Assembly (NCBI GenBank): GCA_934636465.1
Contig: CAKUAR010000008.1
Location: forward strand, 28,930-92,929
From: an uncultured Muribaculaceae bacterium
GTDB lineage: Bacteria > Bacteroidota > Bacteroidia > Bacteroidales > Muribaculaceae
Length of the DNA: 64,000 nt
Direction: 5' to 3'
The notes below the pieces were generated by a model. The model did not search any database, was not told where the DNA came from, and worked only from the letters and a program-made list of their open reading frames with translations. Numbering within the stretch: the stretch's first letter is position 1; each line of letters opens with the position of its first letter. Positions 7,674-17,286 of this stretch are shown here, piece by piece. The position numbers and the translations under genes are program-made.

Positions 7674-9350
7674 TCATTTCTTCACCTTGGCGACCTTGGC
7701 CTCTTTCTCGGCCTTGTGCTTTGCGGCAAGCCTCTCATATTCGGCGTTGCCTTTGGTCAAAAGCTCGTTGTAGCGTTTGTCATCATTCAGCACCTTCACG
7801 GCCTCGTCAAGCATCTGGTTGCGGTGGTTCACGATTATCGTGTAGGCCGACGGGTCGCTATACACATCACGCCCTATGATGCCTTTCATTATCATCTTCA
7901 GTACCTGTTTGCTTGTTTCATACTGCTTTTCGTTATACTTCACGCTGTCCTTCTCGCCGGCGGCTATAAAGTCCTTCATGTCGGCGTCGCTCAACTCAAA
8001 GCCCTTGTCAAATGCCTTGATGTCGGCATAGCGTTTTTTAAGCTGCTTGCGGTGCTTGTCCACATAGTTTATGCTGAACTGGTTCACTATGCCTTTTGCC
8101 ACAAGGTCTCTGTAATAGGTGCTGTATTCCGAGGTGTCAACAGGCACAAATATGTCGGGCATTATGCCGCCACCGCCATATATCGGACGATGGTTTTTCA
8201 GCGTGCTGTATTTCAACGTGTCGTTGAAGTGTATGCTGTCTATGTTGTAATACTCTCCGTCTTTCGACCGGTTGATTATATCTTCAGCATAAGCCTTCTT
8301 GTTTCCTTTCTCGTATGGCTTTTGTATGCAACGCCCCGATGGCGTGTAGTAGCGGGCTATCGTGAGTCTTATCATTGAGCCGTCGTCAAACTTAAACGGA
8401 CGCTGCACCAGTCCTTTGGCAAACGTACGTCGGCCCACCACCACAGCTCTGTCCCAGTCTTGCATAGCTCCAGTGAAAATCTCAGCAGCCGAAGCCGAAT
8501 ATTGGTTCACCATCACCACCATCTTCAGGTCCTTATATTTTCCGTCGCCTTGGGCGTGAGCCTCGCTGCGTGGCACTTGGCGGCCTTGCGTATATACTAT
8601 CATCTGCCCCTTGTCAAGAAACTCGTTGCACATGTCTATCGCCGAGTTCAGATAGCCACCGCCATTGTCGGTCAAGTCTATCACCACCTGCTTCATGCCT
8701 TGCAGTTTCAATGTGTCGAGCGCCGACATCATCTCCTGATAAGTTTTAGCACCGAAATTCGATATTCTTATGTAGCCCGTCTTGTCGTCGAGCATATATT
8801 TGGCATCTACGCTATAGAGCGGAATTTTGTCGCGCGTTATGCGGAATGTTATCAGCTTCTTGTCGGTGCCGCGCTTCACGCCCACAGTCACTTTGGTGCC
8901 CTTTTTGCCGCGCAGGCGCTTCATGATGTCGGTGTTCTTCATCTTCACTCCAGCTATCACGCTGTCGTTCACCGTCACTATCTTGTCGCCAGACAAAATC
9001 CCAACGCGCTCCGACGGCCCTCCGGCTATGGTCTGAATCACATAGAGGGTGTCCTCTTTCATGTTGAACTGTATGCCTATGCCGCTAAACTCGCCCTGCA
9101 GCGGTTCTTCCATTTCCTTGGTTTCCTTGGCGTCGGTGTATGTTGAGTGAGGGTCCAGGTTTTTCAGCATGCCTTCCACGGCATCTTCCACCAGCTTGTC
9201 CTCGTTCACCGAGTCCACATAAAAGCTCTTTATGGCATATTCTGCATTTAGCAGCTTTTGCAGTCCCTGTGGCACATTTCTCTGAGCTGCCAGTCTGCCG
9301 CCCACAAGTGTCAACACCAGTAAAAGCAGCAACAATCCTGTCTTTTTCAT
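7674..9350 (-). CDS. S41-family carboxy-terminal processing protease with PDZ domain
   Basis: 558 residues. A signal peptide (MKKTGLLLLLLVLTLVGG) sends it to the periplasm, where these proteases trim or degrade proteins from their C-termini. A PDZ domain covers about residues 85-165 (GIGIQFNMKEDTLYV to VTVGVKRG). The catalytic core contains VVIDLTDNGGGYLNSA, then NQYSASAAEI with the likely nucleophile Ser287 and TFAKGLVQ with general base Lys312, the 25-residue spacing typical of S41. An extra C-terminal helical region of about 200 residues follows. It lies 47 bases after coaD. The order ParE-CoaD-S41 recurs in Bacteroidetes. Confidence 0.93.
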   Translation of the reverse strand: MKKTGLLLLLLVLTLVGGRLAAQRNVPQGLQKLLNAEYAIKSFYVDSVNEDKLVEDAVEGMLKNLDPHSTYTDAKETKEMEEPLQGEFSGIGIQFNMKEDTLYVIQTIAGGPSERVGILSGDKIVTVNDSVIAGVKMKNTDIMKRLRGKKGTKVTVGVKRGTDKKLITFRITRDKIPLYSVDAKYMLDDKTGYIRISNFGAKTYQEMMSALDTLKLQGMKQVVIDLTDNGGGYLNSAIDMCNEFLDKGQMIVYTQGRQVPRSEAHAQGDGKYKDLKMVVMVNQYSASAAEIFTGAMQDWDRAVVVGRRTFAKGLVQRPFKFDDGSMIRLTIARYYTPSGRCIQKPYEKGNKKAYAEDIINRSKDGEYYNIDSIHFNDTLKYSTLKNHRPIYGGGGIMPDIFVPVDTSEYSTYYRDLVAKGIVNQFSINYVDKHRKQLKKRYADIKAFDKGFELSDADMKDFIAAGEKDSVKYNEKQYETSKQVLKMIMKGIIGRDVYSDPSAYTIIVNHRNQMLDEAVKVLNDDKRYNELLTKGNAEYERLAAKHKAEKEAKVAKVKK

Positions 9351-9397
9351 CTTTCTATCTACTATATATCTGCTTGTTCAAAAAAACTTTCCCTTTG

Positions 9398-9931
9398 TCA
9401 TTTCTCGCCGCCAGTGCAGCCCAAGCCTTTTTGTCTCAGTTTCTCCACAAACCGTGGCTCAAGCTCTTCGGGCAGCAGATGCGTTATTTTTTGTCCGTAT
9501 TTCACCATTTCGCGCACTATGGTTGAGCTTATGTAGCTATACTGCGGCAGTGTGTAGAGTAGCACCGTTTCCAGCCCAGAAAGCTCGCGGTTCACCTCGG
9601 CTATGTTCATTTCATACTCAAAGTCCTTTACCATTCTCACACCGCGCAAAATGCAGCTTGCGCCCACATTTGCGGCCAGCGTTGCAGTCAGCCCCGAAAA
9701 TACGGTCACTTCCACACGCGGCTCGTTGCGAAACGCCGATTCTATCACCTCCCGGCGTTCCTCAGCGGTGAGCATGCTGTGCTTCTCGCTGTTTGCCACT
9801 ATGGCCACCACTATTTTGTCAAACACGCTCAAGGCGCGTCTCACAATCGACTCATGACCGCGCGTAAATGGGTCAAACGACCCCGGGAACAATGCCACAC
9901 GGCCGCTGTCAGTGCACTGTGATGTCTTCAT
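9398..9931 (-). CDS. coaD: Phosphopantetheine adenylyltransferase
   Basis: 177 residues, slightly longer than the usual 160. It makes dephospho-CoA from ATP and 4'-phosphopantetheine, the fourth step of CoA synthesis. The nucleotidyltransferase motif [17 protein letters not shown] is at about residues 13-29, [15 protein letters not shown] carries the central Arg, and [12 protein letters not shown] is the C-terminal ISSTxIR motif. The start overlaps the end of the topoisomerase gene by 23 bases, indicating translational coupling. The ten or so residues before the core are not conserved in the family as I know it, so the true start may be slightly downstream. Confidence 0.95.
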   Translation of the reverse strand: MKTSQCTDSGRVALFPGSFDPFTRGHESIVRRALSVFDKIVVAIVANSEKHSMLTAEERREVIESAFRNEPRVEVTVFSGLTATLAANVGASCILRGVRMVKDFEYEMNIAEVNRELSGLETVLLYTLPQYSYISSTIVREMVKYGQKITHLLPEELEPRFVEKLRQKGLGCTGGEK

Positions 9932-11879
9932 CGTCTTCTATAACCAGATTATCCACAATAAACTCTTGCCGCTCCATAGTGTTTTTGCCCATGAAGAAAG
10001 CCAGCATGTCGTTCACCGCGTCTTCTTTGCGCAGCTGCACGCGGTCAAGCCTCATGTCTGGCCCTATAAACTCGGCAAACTCCTCTGGCGATATTTCTCC
10101 CAGACCTTTGAATCGCGTGATTTCCGCATTGTCGCCAAGTTTATTGATTGCCTCAACGCGCTCCTCGTCGGTGTAGCAATAATACGTTTCCACCTCCTGC
10201 TTTTTGGCTTCCTTGTGCGCTCCACGGCTTTTGCGCTTGGCGTCGCTTCGGTTTATCACCCTGAAAAGCGGCGTCTGCAAAATATACAGATGCCCCGTTT
10301 TCACAAGTTCCGGATAAAATTGCAGGAAGTAGGTGAGCAGCAGCAACCTGATGTGCATACCGTCAACATCGGCATCGGTTGCCACAATCACTTTGTTGTA
10401 GCGCAATCCGTCTATGCCGTCGTCTATGTTGAGCGCGGCTTGAAGCAAGCTGAACTCCTCGTTGGCATACACTTTCTTTGGGTCGAGGCCGTAGGTGTTG
10501 AGCGGCTTGCCTCGCAGCGAGAACACGCCCTGTGTCTCCACGTCTCTTATCTTCGTGATTGAGCCGCTTGCCGACAAGCCCTCGGTTATAAACAGTGACG
10601 ACTCTTCTCTGCGGTCGTTATCCTTGGGCGCACGCGCATCATTAAAGTGCACACGGCAGTCTCTCAGCTTGCTGTTGTGCAGAGAGATTTTCTTTGCCAT
10701 TTCGCGCGATTTCTTGGTAACGCCAGCTATTGCCTTGCGTTCACGCTCGCTTTCCTGTATCTTTTTCAGCAGAATGTCGGCGGTGGCTGCGTCTTTGTGC
10801 AGGTAGTCGTCAAGCTCCTTTTTTATGAAGTCGTTGATATACTTATATATCGTCGGACCGTCTTTCCACATCACATTGCTGCCCAGCTTGATTTTAGTCT
10901 GCGACTCAAACACCGGCTCTTCCACCTTTATGCTTATGGCTGCCACAATGCCATTGCGAATGTCGCTATACTCAAAGTTCTTGCCATAAAACTCCTTGAT
11001 AGTGCGCGACAATGCCTCTCTGAACGCGCTTTGGTGCGTTCCGCCCTGCGTGGTGTGCTGACCGTTGACAAATGAGTAAAACTCCTCACCTATCTGCGGC
11101 GCGTGCGTAATCACCACCTCTATGTCGTCGCCATTAAAGTGTATGGGCGCATACAGCGGCTCGCTGGTCATGTTCTCGTCCAACAAGTCGAGCAGACCAT
11201 TGCGTGAGTGATAGCGCCGTCCGTTGTAGTAGAGACTCAAGCCTGTGTTAAGAAACGAGTAGTTCTTTATCATCGTTTCCACTATGTCGTCGCGGTAGGC
11301 ATAGTTCTTGAATATGCTTGCGTCGGGCTTGAAGCGCACCAGAGTGCCGTTGTCCTCGCCGGGCTCGGCAGCCACCACGCCGCTTTCTTCCACCACAAGG
11401 CCTTCCTTATAAGCCACCGACGCGCTCTGTCCGTCACGCACCGAGCGTATGAAGAATTCCCTCGACAAGGCATTCACGGCCTTTATACCCACGCCGTTCA
11501 GTCCCACCGACCGCTTGTAGTTCTTTGTGTCATACTTTGCTCCGGTGTTCATCTTGCTCGACGCGTCCTTCACTTGGTCAAGCGGAATTCCACGGCCATA
11601 GTCGCGTATGCTCACCATGCCGTCCTCAATGTCGATTCTTATCTCCGACTTAACGGCATATCCGGTGTTAAACTCATCTATCGAGTTATCTATCACCTCT
11701 TTTATGAGCACATATATACCGTCGTCGCTATGTGAACCGTCGCCAAGTTTGCCAATATACATTCCCGGACGAAGCCTGATGTGCTCACGCGGTGTAAGGG
11801 TCACAAGCTTCGTGTATCCGCCGTTGTCTCGCGGTTGTTCAGTCGTCACAGATTGTCCTTGTTCCAATTCTTCTGCCAT
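9909..11879 (-). CDS. parE: DNA topoisomerase IV subunit B-like type IIA ATPase subunit
   Basis: About 656 residues from MAEELEQGQ (alternative ATG at 11897). It has the GHKL ATPase domain with [18 protein letters not shown] and [11 protein letters not shown], then the transducer, then the TOPRIM domain with [22 protein letters not shown] and the metal-binding [10 protein letters not shown]. It lacks the roughly 170-residue TOPRIM insert of proteobacterial GyrB, so it is the ParE type. With a ParC-like subunit it would decatenate chromosomes. The partner is not in this window. It heads the minus-strand set with coaD, the S41 protease and the MATE gene; a TAACTTTG -7 box lies at 11919-11926. 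Confidence 0.9.
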   Translation of the reverse strand: MAEELEQGQSVTTEQPRDNGGYTKLVTLTPREHIRLRPGMYIGKLGDGSHSDDGIYVLIKEVIDNSIDEFNTGYAVKSEIRIDIEDGMVSIRDYGRGIPLDQVKDASSKMNTGAKYDTKNYKRSVGLNGVGIKAVNALSREFFIRSVRDGQSASVAYKEGLVVEESGVVAAEPGEDNGTLVRFKPDASIFKNYAYRDDIVETMIKNYSFLNTGLSLYYNGRRYHSRNGLLDLLDENMTSEPLYAPIHFNGDDIEVVITHAPQIGEEFYSFVNGQHTTQGGTHQSAFREALSRTIKEFYGKNFEYSDIRNGIVAAISIKVEEPVFESQTKIKLGSNVMWKDGPTIYKYINDFIKKELDDYLHKDAATADILLKKIQESERERKAIAGVTKKSREMAKKISLHNSKLRDCRVHFNDARAPKDNDRREESSLFITEGLSASGSITKIRDVETQGVFSLRGKPLNTYGLDPKKVYANEEFSLLQAALNIDDGIDGLRYNKVIVATDADVDGMHIRLLLLTYFLQFYPELVKTGHLYILQTPLFRVINRSDAKRKSRGAHKEAKKQEVETYYCYTDEERVEAINKLGDNAEITRFKGLGEISPEEFAEFIGPDMRLDRVQLRKEDAVNDMLAFFMGKNTMERQEFIVDNLVIEDDEDITVH

Positions 11880-11918
11880 ACAGTGTCGATTCTTCATGCG
11901 GCACTATGCCGCTAACTG

Positions 11919-11926
11919 CAAAGTTA
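11919..11926 (-). promoter_or_regulatory. -7 box for the parE operon
   Basis: TAACTTTG on the minus strand, an exact match to the -7 consensus, about 22-40 bases before the two possible starts. No -33 box is seen at normal spacing. Confidence 0.45.
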
Positions 11927-12009
11927 CAGATTTTCATCGAAAAAGCGCGCCCGCGCTCCCCAAAACTCACCCAAAACAAATTTGTAAAGTCAACAAGCGA
12001 GTGCCAAAT

Positions 12010-12027
12010 CCCCCCCCCCAAAAAAAA
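12010..12027. repeat. Homopolymer double tract C10-A8
   Basis: Ten C followed directly by eight A in the gap between parE and the DUF4153 gene. Tracts like this slip easily during replication, but it is outside any coding frame I can support. Confidence 0.8.
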
Positions 12028-12076
12028 CGACAGTTCTGAAAAAACGGCAGAACTTAAACCCTAATTTAGCAATAAA

Positions 12077-12190
12077 GTGTGCCAGAGGCACACGTATGTT
12101 TTTAACCCTCGACTGAGGAGCGCAAGCGACGGTCGGGGGTATTGGGATAATATATCATCTGATGCGTGCCAAAGGTACGCGTACCCCTTT
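12077..12190. repeat. Three-hairpin intergenic repeat element
   Basis: In the 395-base gap (11880-12274) lie three palindromes in tandem. The first is GTGTGCC-AGA-GGCACAC (12077-12093). The second is a 10-bp stem with two G-U pairs, ACCCTCGACT (12105-12114) with GGTCGGGGGT (12131-12140), enclosing a GCGCAAGC turn. The third is GCGTGCC-AAA-GGTACGC (12164-12180). The outer two share GTGCCARAGGYACRCGTA in the same orientation. The layout resembles REP/BIME-like extragenic repeats. No gene is supported here. Confidence 0.65.
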
Positions 12191-12219
12191 TTCTCGTTTT
12201 TTTTTTATCAAGCCAATCC

Positions 12220-12249
12220 TTTGTTTTTTCCGTTTTTTCATTACCTTTA
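12220..12249 (+). promoter_or_regulatory. Promoter of the DUF4153 gene
   Basis: TTTG (12220-12223), an 18-base spacer, then TACCTTTA (12242-12249), one base off the -7 consensus. Transcription would start near 12253, about 22 bases before the ATG at 12275. Confidence 0.5.
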
Positions 12250-12274
12250 TCGTGCAAAACAAACTTTTAGCATT

Positions 12275-14047
12275 ATGAGCAAATTTCTAAGCCCCACAAT
12301 GTTTCGCAAGTTGCTTGACAACTCTGCCAAAGCCACAAAACGGTTCCCAGTTTCACTCGCGTTTTCCGTGGCACTCACAGCCTACGCAATAGGCTGGATT
12401 TGCAATGGTTACGCTCCTTTTTTCTCGCAAATAGTCAACTATTTTTTTGTACTTTGGTTGGTCTGTTCCATTCCATTCTCCATGGCAGTCACGCTGTTCG
12501 CCGAGGATATGCCACGCCGCATTTCACGCATAGCGGTCACCGTGGGTTGCAATGCCGCGTTGGCATTGCTGTGTGCCGACACAGCCTGTTTCCAAACCGC
12601 GTCGTTCTACTCCGGCTATAGCGAGATGGCCATTGCAGTCGTCTCAATAGTGGCATTGTTTGTGGCTCCGTTTCTCCGCCAGCGTCACCCCAACGACATT
12701 CCCCTTTGGAACTTCTCATCACGCATAATAGGCGCAGTCGCTATTTCTTATGCCATAGCCCTGCTGCTGATGCTCGGCATATTCCTGCTGTTGGCATCAT
12801 TCTATTTTCTGTTCGGCATTGACTTTTCCGACAAGGCTTTCTTCATCACAGCAGCCGTGTGCCACCTGCTTCTTGCACCAATGCTCATAATGCAGCTCGT
12901 GCCGCAAGGCGACGCCAAGCGCGACCCCAAACCAGTGCAATTCTCATCGTTTGGCAAAAGCGCCACCCACTATCTGTTTATGCCGCTTGTGGCAGCCTAC
13001 CTAATCACGCTCTATGTCTATGCCGCCAAAATCATCGTTTCGTGGCAGTTGCCATGCGGCTGGGTGTCGTGGTTGGTCACAGGACTCATGGCGAGCTCCA
13101 TTCTGCTCATAGCGGTACTCTATCCCATGCTTTTCAACGGTCAGAGCAAGCGCATCGACACCTACACCGCACGCTTTCTCCCCCTGCTCATCATGCCGAT
13201 GCTGGTGCTAATGTCAATAGCCATCTGCCGCCGCATATCCGACTATGGCGTGACCACGGCACGCGTCTATGTGGCCATTTTCAACCTCTGGTGCTATGCC
13301 GTGTGCATCTACATGTTCGTCACACACTCACGCCGCACCATGCCGGTCATCACCTCATTTGCCGTCATTGCCCTGCTCACCACAATAAGCCCCGTTTCAG
13401 TCAACGACTTCGTTTGCCGCAACATGGCAAGTCAGCTCAAGCAATCCATGCTCGCCAATGGCGTCACGAAGCTGCCTATCAACAATGAGCAATACCATGC
13501 CTACATCAACCGTCTGCCGCAGGCCACCAAGCAGGAGGTAGGCAGCAAGATGGACTATCTGAAATATCACCACAATTCATTCAATTCATTATGCGACTCC
13601 ACTGTGGAAACCGACTTCGTGGAGTGTGAATTTGCTGTCCGCAACGCATATCAATGGGACAATTTCATCGAGTCGTCAGAGTTTGCTGTGCCTGCTGGAG
13701 CAAAGACAATGGTGGCAATCGACACCACGCTCAACGCCACCGTAAGCGACATCAATGGTGCTACCACCACCTACATTCCGTTCTCCCAGCACACATCGCT
13801 TGGCGACGCTACATTCCGCATAAGTTTGAAGCAACTGCAGCAAATCTGCAATTCACACGTAAAGCAGCCGTTCCTGACCATTAGCAATGGCGGCAACACG
13901 CTCGTCATATCGTCGTTTAACTACCAAACAAATAAAAAGCAAAACGGCAAAACCGACCTGACATTCCGTTTCTGGGGCTATTTATTCATGACCCAGGCGA
14001 AAACGCAAACCCAGCCAGCTGCCGCCGCACAACAATACGCCAAATAA
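12275..14047 (+). CDS. DUF4153-family polytopic membrane protein
   Basis: About 590 residues from MSKFLSPTMF; the frame is open upstream to 12077 but runs through the hairpin repeat, and a promoter at 12220-12249 supports this start. The N-terminal 380 residues contain about twelve hydrophobic helices, with a RRISDYGVTTARVYV segment (about residue 310) typical of DUF4153. The remaining 200 residues are a soluble domain, probably outside the membrane, with a central LKYHHNSFNSLCD stretch. Function is unknown. The next gene starts 16 bases later, so the two may share a message. Confidence 0.8.
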   Translation: MSKFLSPTMFRKLLDNSAKATKRFPVSLAFSVALTAYAIGWICNGYAPFFSQIVNYFFVLWLVCSIPFSMAVTLFAEDMPRRISRIAVTVGCNAALALLCADTACFQTASFYSGYSEMAIAVVSIVALFVAPFLRQRHPNDIPLWNFSSRIIGAVAISYAIALLLMLGIFLLLASFYFLFGIDFSDKAFFITAAVCHLLLAPMLIMQLVPQGDAKRDPKPVQFSSFGKSATHYLFMPLVAAYLITLYVYAAKIIVSWQLPCGWVSWLVTGLMASSILLIAVLYPMLFNGQSKRIDTYTARFLPLLIMPMLVLMSIAICRRISDYGVTTARVYVAIFNLWCYAVCIYMFVTHSRRTMPVITSFAVIALLTTISPVSVNDFVCRNMASQLKQSMLANGVTKLPINNEQYHAYINRLPQATKQEVGSKMDYLKYHHNSFNSLCDSTVETDFVECEFAVRNAYQWDNFIESSEFAVPAGAKTMVAIDTTLNATVSDINGATTTYIPFSQHTSLGDATFRISLKQLQQICNSHVKQPFLTISNGGNTLVISSFNYQTNKKQNGKTDLTFRFWGYLFMTQAKTQTQPAAAAQQYAK

Positions 14048-14063
14048 TAAAAATCTATATAGA

Positions 14064-15131
14064 ATGGATTCTGATGAAATGTTCTATGAGGCAATCGACC
14101 TGCTGAAGGTCATGATTTCCACGCCATCACTCAGTCGCGACGAGAAAGCCGTGGCCGACAAAATAGAGGAAGCCTTGCGCGGCTTCAACCTGTGCCCCAA
14201 ACGTCACCACAACAACTTGTGGTGTCTGTCGCCCGACTTCAATCCGGCATTGCCCACCGTGCTGCTCAATGCCCACATCGACACCGTGAAGGTGGCCGAC
14301 GGCTGGACACACGACCCGTTCACGCCTGTTGAAAGCGACGGACGCATCTATGGCCTGGGCAGCAACGACGACGGCGCATCGGTTGTGGCGCTGCTCACGG
14401 CGTTTCGCACACTCATATCCGTTCCGCAGCCAGTCAATTTCATTTTTCTTGCGTCGGCCGAAGAGGAAATCAGCGGCAAGCTCGGCATTGAGTCAGTGCT
14501 GCCCATGCTGCCAACCATTGCGGTGGCTCTTGTGGGCGAGCCCACAGGCATGCAGCCTGCTGTGGCAGAGAAAGGTCTCATGGTGCTCGACGGTGTGGCT
14601 CACGGCGTGGCTGGACACGCCGCGCGCAACGAGGGTGTCAACGCCATCTACAAAGCCATCGATGCCGTCAACGTGCTACGCAATTTCAAGTTCGAGAAAG
14701 AGTCGGCCATGCTCGGCCCGGTCAAGGTTTCGGTCACAAAAATTGAGGGCGGCCGTCAGCACAACATAATTCCAGACCTGTGCCAATTTCTTGTTGACGT
14801 GCGCACCACCGACGCCTATTCCAATGCCGACACCCTGCAACTGCTGCGCCAAGCCGTGCCAGAGTGCACTCTCACGCCACACTCCACGCGCCTCAACCCA
14901 TCGTCAATCAGCACCAGCCACCCGCTTGTGCAGCGCGCCGTGATGCTTGGCAAGACGCCTTTTGGCTCGCCCACGCTTAGCGACCAGGCTCTCATGCCGT
15001 TTCCGTCGCTCAAAATAGGCCCTGGGCAGTCATCGCGCAGCCACACGGCCGACGAGTTCATAACCCACGACGAAATACGTGAGGCCATCGACGTCTATGT
15101 CGTTCTCCTCAACAATTTATCGCTCCAATAA
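14064..15131 (+). CDS. argE: M20-family deacylase, probable acetyl(succinyl)ornithine deacylase
   Basis: 355 residues. M20 enzymes hydrolyse amide bonds with two metal ions; ArgE-type members release ornithine from N-acylornithine in arginine synthesis. Metal ligands are seen in LLNAHIDTVKV (His and Asp, about residues 70-80), GLGSNDDGASV (bridging Asp) and FLASAEEEISG (catalytic and metal-binding Glu, about residues 132-142). A dimerisation domain follows, and the C-terminal SRSHTADEFI contains the last His ligand. The small size fits the ArgE/DapE group. The arginine assignment is an inference supported by argB in the window; DapE or a peptidase role is possible. Confidence 0.75.
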   Translation: MDSDEMFYEAIDLLKVMISTPSLSRDEKAVADKIEEALRGFNLCPKRHHNNLWCLSPDFNPALPTVLLNAHIDTVKVADGWTHDPFTPVESDGRIYGLGSNDDGASVVALLTAFRTLISVPQPVNFIFLASAEEEISGKLGIESVLPMLPTIAVALVGEPTGMQPAVAEKGLMVLDGVAHGVAGHAARNEGVNAIYKAIDAVNVLRNFKFEKESAMLGPVKVSVTKIEGGRQHNIIPDLCQFLVDVRTTDAYSNADTLQLLRQAVPECTLTPHSTRLNPSSISTSHPLVQRAVMLGKTPFGSPTLSDQALMPFPSLKIGPGQSSRSHTADEFITHDEIREAIDVYVVLLNNLSLQ

Positions 15132-15141
15132 AAGTAAAAAT

Positions 15142-16257
15142 TCACTGCAATTTGCGCCAGTAATCAAGGTATCGCTCTGCCACCACGCGTGCCGAGTTGT
15201 GCTTCACAACGAACTCCCGGCTGGCACGGCTCATGGCTGGCAGTTGCTCGCGGTGCGCCACTATCCAAGTGAGTTTTGCCTCTATGTCGCCAGCCACATC
15301 GGGACGCACATTCACTATCGGGTGATTTTCCTTCTCCCCTATCAAGTCGTAGTATTCCGGTTCAGCCCCCGACACCGCCACAAGCCCTTGCGCCATGCCG
15401 AGCAGGGCGTTGGTTGCCGGCGTGTATGAATACAACTGGTCGAGTATCACGTCCGACCGCCCCATGCGCTCCAAGTAATCGGCGTAAGGCATGTTTTCCA
15501 CCACGTCCATTTCTGCCGCGTCGGGATAGCGGCTGCACACGCGTTTCAGCGCGGCAAGCAGCCTGTCAGTGCCCTTTATCACATTGCGGTCGCGCTGTAT
15601 GCCTATAAAGAAGCGCACCTTGGCTGGCACGTCATCGCCATGTTTCATGGTCACGCTGTCGGTTTCAATGGGTATTCCTGCATAGCACACGTCACGCTTC
15701 GCCTCGTCGCGATAAGCGGCATAATACTCATACAAACACGCCACCACACCATCTACTCCACCCAATATGTGGGTTGAGTAGTCGCGCATCATGGGTTTTG
15801 CCCAGTTTTGCTGGCGTTGGGCTATATATTCCGACGAAGCCACGTAGGGCGACGGCTCGCTGCCTATCATGTAGTCGCTGTAGCGAAACGTGTGGCCATT
15901 GTGGCATGCCGTGTAATACACATAGTCAGTTCCCAGTGCCGACAGCACCACGCGGCGGTTATTGCGCTTCAAGTAGTCAAATATCATTCGCAGTTTGCCC
16001 GGCCTAAGCTCCAAGAAGTTCTGGTTGGCAATCTCCACCACGTCAAATCCGCGCATCTGTGGCAAGGCCATCATTACGTCGGCCACATAGCGCAAAGCCC
16101 CTATCTTGCCGCTATGGCGATAGAGGTTTATGTCGCGACCGGTGTTCATCCACCGCGAACCGCTTGAGGCCACCACCGCGGTATGCCCCATCTTGCGCAA
16201 CTCCAGGGCAAGGCAGTTGTGCATATTGCTGGCATCTCCCACAAATAATATCTTCAT
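15142..16257 (-). CDS. GT-B fold glycosyltransferase
   Basis: About 371 residues from MKILFVGDASNMHNCLALEL. The Rossmann start, a middle linker and the C-terminal segment (FFIGIQRDRNVIKGTDRLLAAL, then DQLYSYTPATNALLGMAQG and SGAEPEYYDL) fit family-4-like GT-B enzymes that use nucleotide sugars. The acceptor and sugar are unknown. It converges with the M20 gene (10-base gap) and diverges from a GT2 gene with overlapping promoters; the transcript would carry almost no leader. A role in capsule or surface polysaccharide is likely but no other polysaccharide genes are adjacent. Confidence 0.7.
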   Translation of the reverse strand: MKILFVGDASNMHNCLALELRKMGHTAVVASSGSRWMNTGRDINLYRHSGKIGALRYVADVMMALPQMRGFDVVEIANQNFLELRPGKLRMIFDYLKRNNRRVVLSALGTDYVYYTACHNGHTFRYSDYMIGSEPSPYVASSEYIAQRQQNWAKPMMRDYSTHILGGVDGVVACLYEYYAAYRDEAKRDVCYAGIPIETDSVTMKHGDDVPAKVRFFIGIQRDRNVIKGTDRLLAALKRVCSRYPDAAEMDVVENMPYADYLERMGRSDVILDQLYSYTPATNALLGMAQGLVAVSGAEPEYYDLIGEKENHPIVNVRPDVAGDIEAKLTWIVAHREQLPAMSRASREFVVKHNSARVVAERYLDYWRKLQ

Positions 16258-16263
16258 ATCGCC

Positions 16264-16295
16264 CAAAGTTAAACGTTTTTTTGGAAATTGGCAAA
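16264..16295 (-). promoter_or_regulatory. Promoter of the GT-B gene, almost leaderless
   Basis: Minus strand: -33 TTTG (16292-16295), 20 bases, -7 TAACTTTG (16264-16271), both exact. The expected start near 16260 is only about three bases before the ATG at 16257. Confidence 0.75.
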
Positions 16296-16311
16296 ACACT
16301 CACTACCTTTA
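16280..16311 (+). promoter_or_regulatory. Promoter of the GT2 gene, almost leaderless
   Basis: Plus strand: -33 TTTG (16280-16283), 20 bases, -7 TACCTTTA (16304-16311). The expected start near 16315 is about four bases before the ATG at 16319. It overlaps the divergent promoter by 16 bases, so the two should compete for polymerase. Confidence 0.7.
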
Positions 16312-16318
16312 CGCTGCT

Positions 16319-17263
16319 ATGGACAAAGTGTCAATCATAATCCCTGTTTACAACCGCGCCGACTTGGTTTCGCGCACGCTCAATTCCGTCTTGCAGCAGA
16401 CTCACCGTCCGCTGCAGCTTGTGCTTGTTGACAATGGCAGCACCGACAACTCGCTTGTGGTGCTCAACCAATTCAAGATTGACCACGCCGCCCCCGACTT
16501 TGAGGTGACTGTAGCAAGCGAACCCACACACGGAGCATGTGCCGCACGCAACTGCGGTTTTGCACAAGCGTCAGCGCCGTGGGTCATGTTTTTCGACAGC
16601 GACGACACCATGGACAAGCACCTTGTGGAACGCTATGTGGCAAAAATCAAGTCGTGCGACGGCAACCTCGACATGGTGGTCACACGCCGTTGTCTAATCG
16701 ACGAAAACGGCAAAAAAGCCGTGAAGCCTTACTTCAAAAGCGACATTTTCGCCAATCACATTCTCCATAGTTTTCTTGCCACACAAAGCTACATCGTGCG
16801 CCGCGATTTCTTTGCAAAGGCTGGTGGGTGGAACACCGCCCTACCAGTATGGAACGACTGGGAAATGGCATTCCGCCTCCTGCTTCAGCAGCCTCGCATG
16901 GCATATCTCAAAAGCAAGCCGCTGGTTTTCGTCAACAGCACCGGCCGTACCTCCATCACCGGCACATGTTTTCATGAGAAAGCCGGCTTGTGGGAACGTT
17001 CCATCGACACCATAATCGGCCTTATAGCCAACTCTGAACTGAAGCACAAAAAACGCTACTTGCGCCTGCTCAACTACCGCCGCCTTGTGCTTGCCGCGCA
17101 ATATGAGCGCGAGGGGCACCGTGAGCATGCCGAGCCATTGGCAGCCAAGGGCTACAAAGGCTTCAAGCATCACCCGTTCAAGAAACTCATCATGAAGCGG
17201 CTCTATCACCGCATAGCCAGCGGTCGCCGTGGTTCAGCGCGCATCGCGCGCCATGTGTGCTGA
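16319..17263 (+). CDS. Family 2 (GT-A) glycosyltransferase
   Basis: 314 residues. The start MDKVSIIIPVYNRADLVSR and the motif VDNGSTDNS are the nucleotide-binding half of GT2 enzymes; FFDSDDTMDK is the DxD metal and nucleotide-sugar site (about residues 91-100). A further WNDWEMAFRLLL (about residue 180) is the usual acceptor-side ED-like motif. The open frame upstream to 16130 is antisense to the GT-B gene and is not needed. The C-terminus is basic, with paired Lys and Arg, perhaps for membrane contact. The sugar and acceptor cannot be told from sequence. Confidence 0.85.
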   Translation: MDKVSIIIPVYNRADLVSRTLNSVLQQTHRPLQLVLVDNGSTDNSLVVLNQFKIDHAAPDFEVTVASEPTHGACAARNCGFAQASAPWVMFFDSDDTMDKHLVERYVAKIKSCDGNLDMVVTRRCLIDENGKKAVKPYFKSDIFANHILHSFLATQSYIVRRDFFAKAGGWNTALPVWNDWEMAFRLLLQQPRMAYLKSKPLVFVNSTGRTSITGTCFHEKAGLWERSIDTIIGLIANSELKHKKRYLRLLNYRRLVLAAQYEREGHREHAEPLAAKGYKGFKHHPFKKLIMKRLYHRIASGRRGSARIARHVC

Positions 17264-17286
17264 CCTCGCCGCGTGCGCGTCAATCC

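Noticed and set aside
12077..12274. N-terminal extension of the DUF4153 protein
   Set aside because: It reads through the hairpin repeat and the promoter and adds non-membrane, low-quality sequence.
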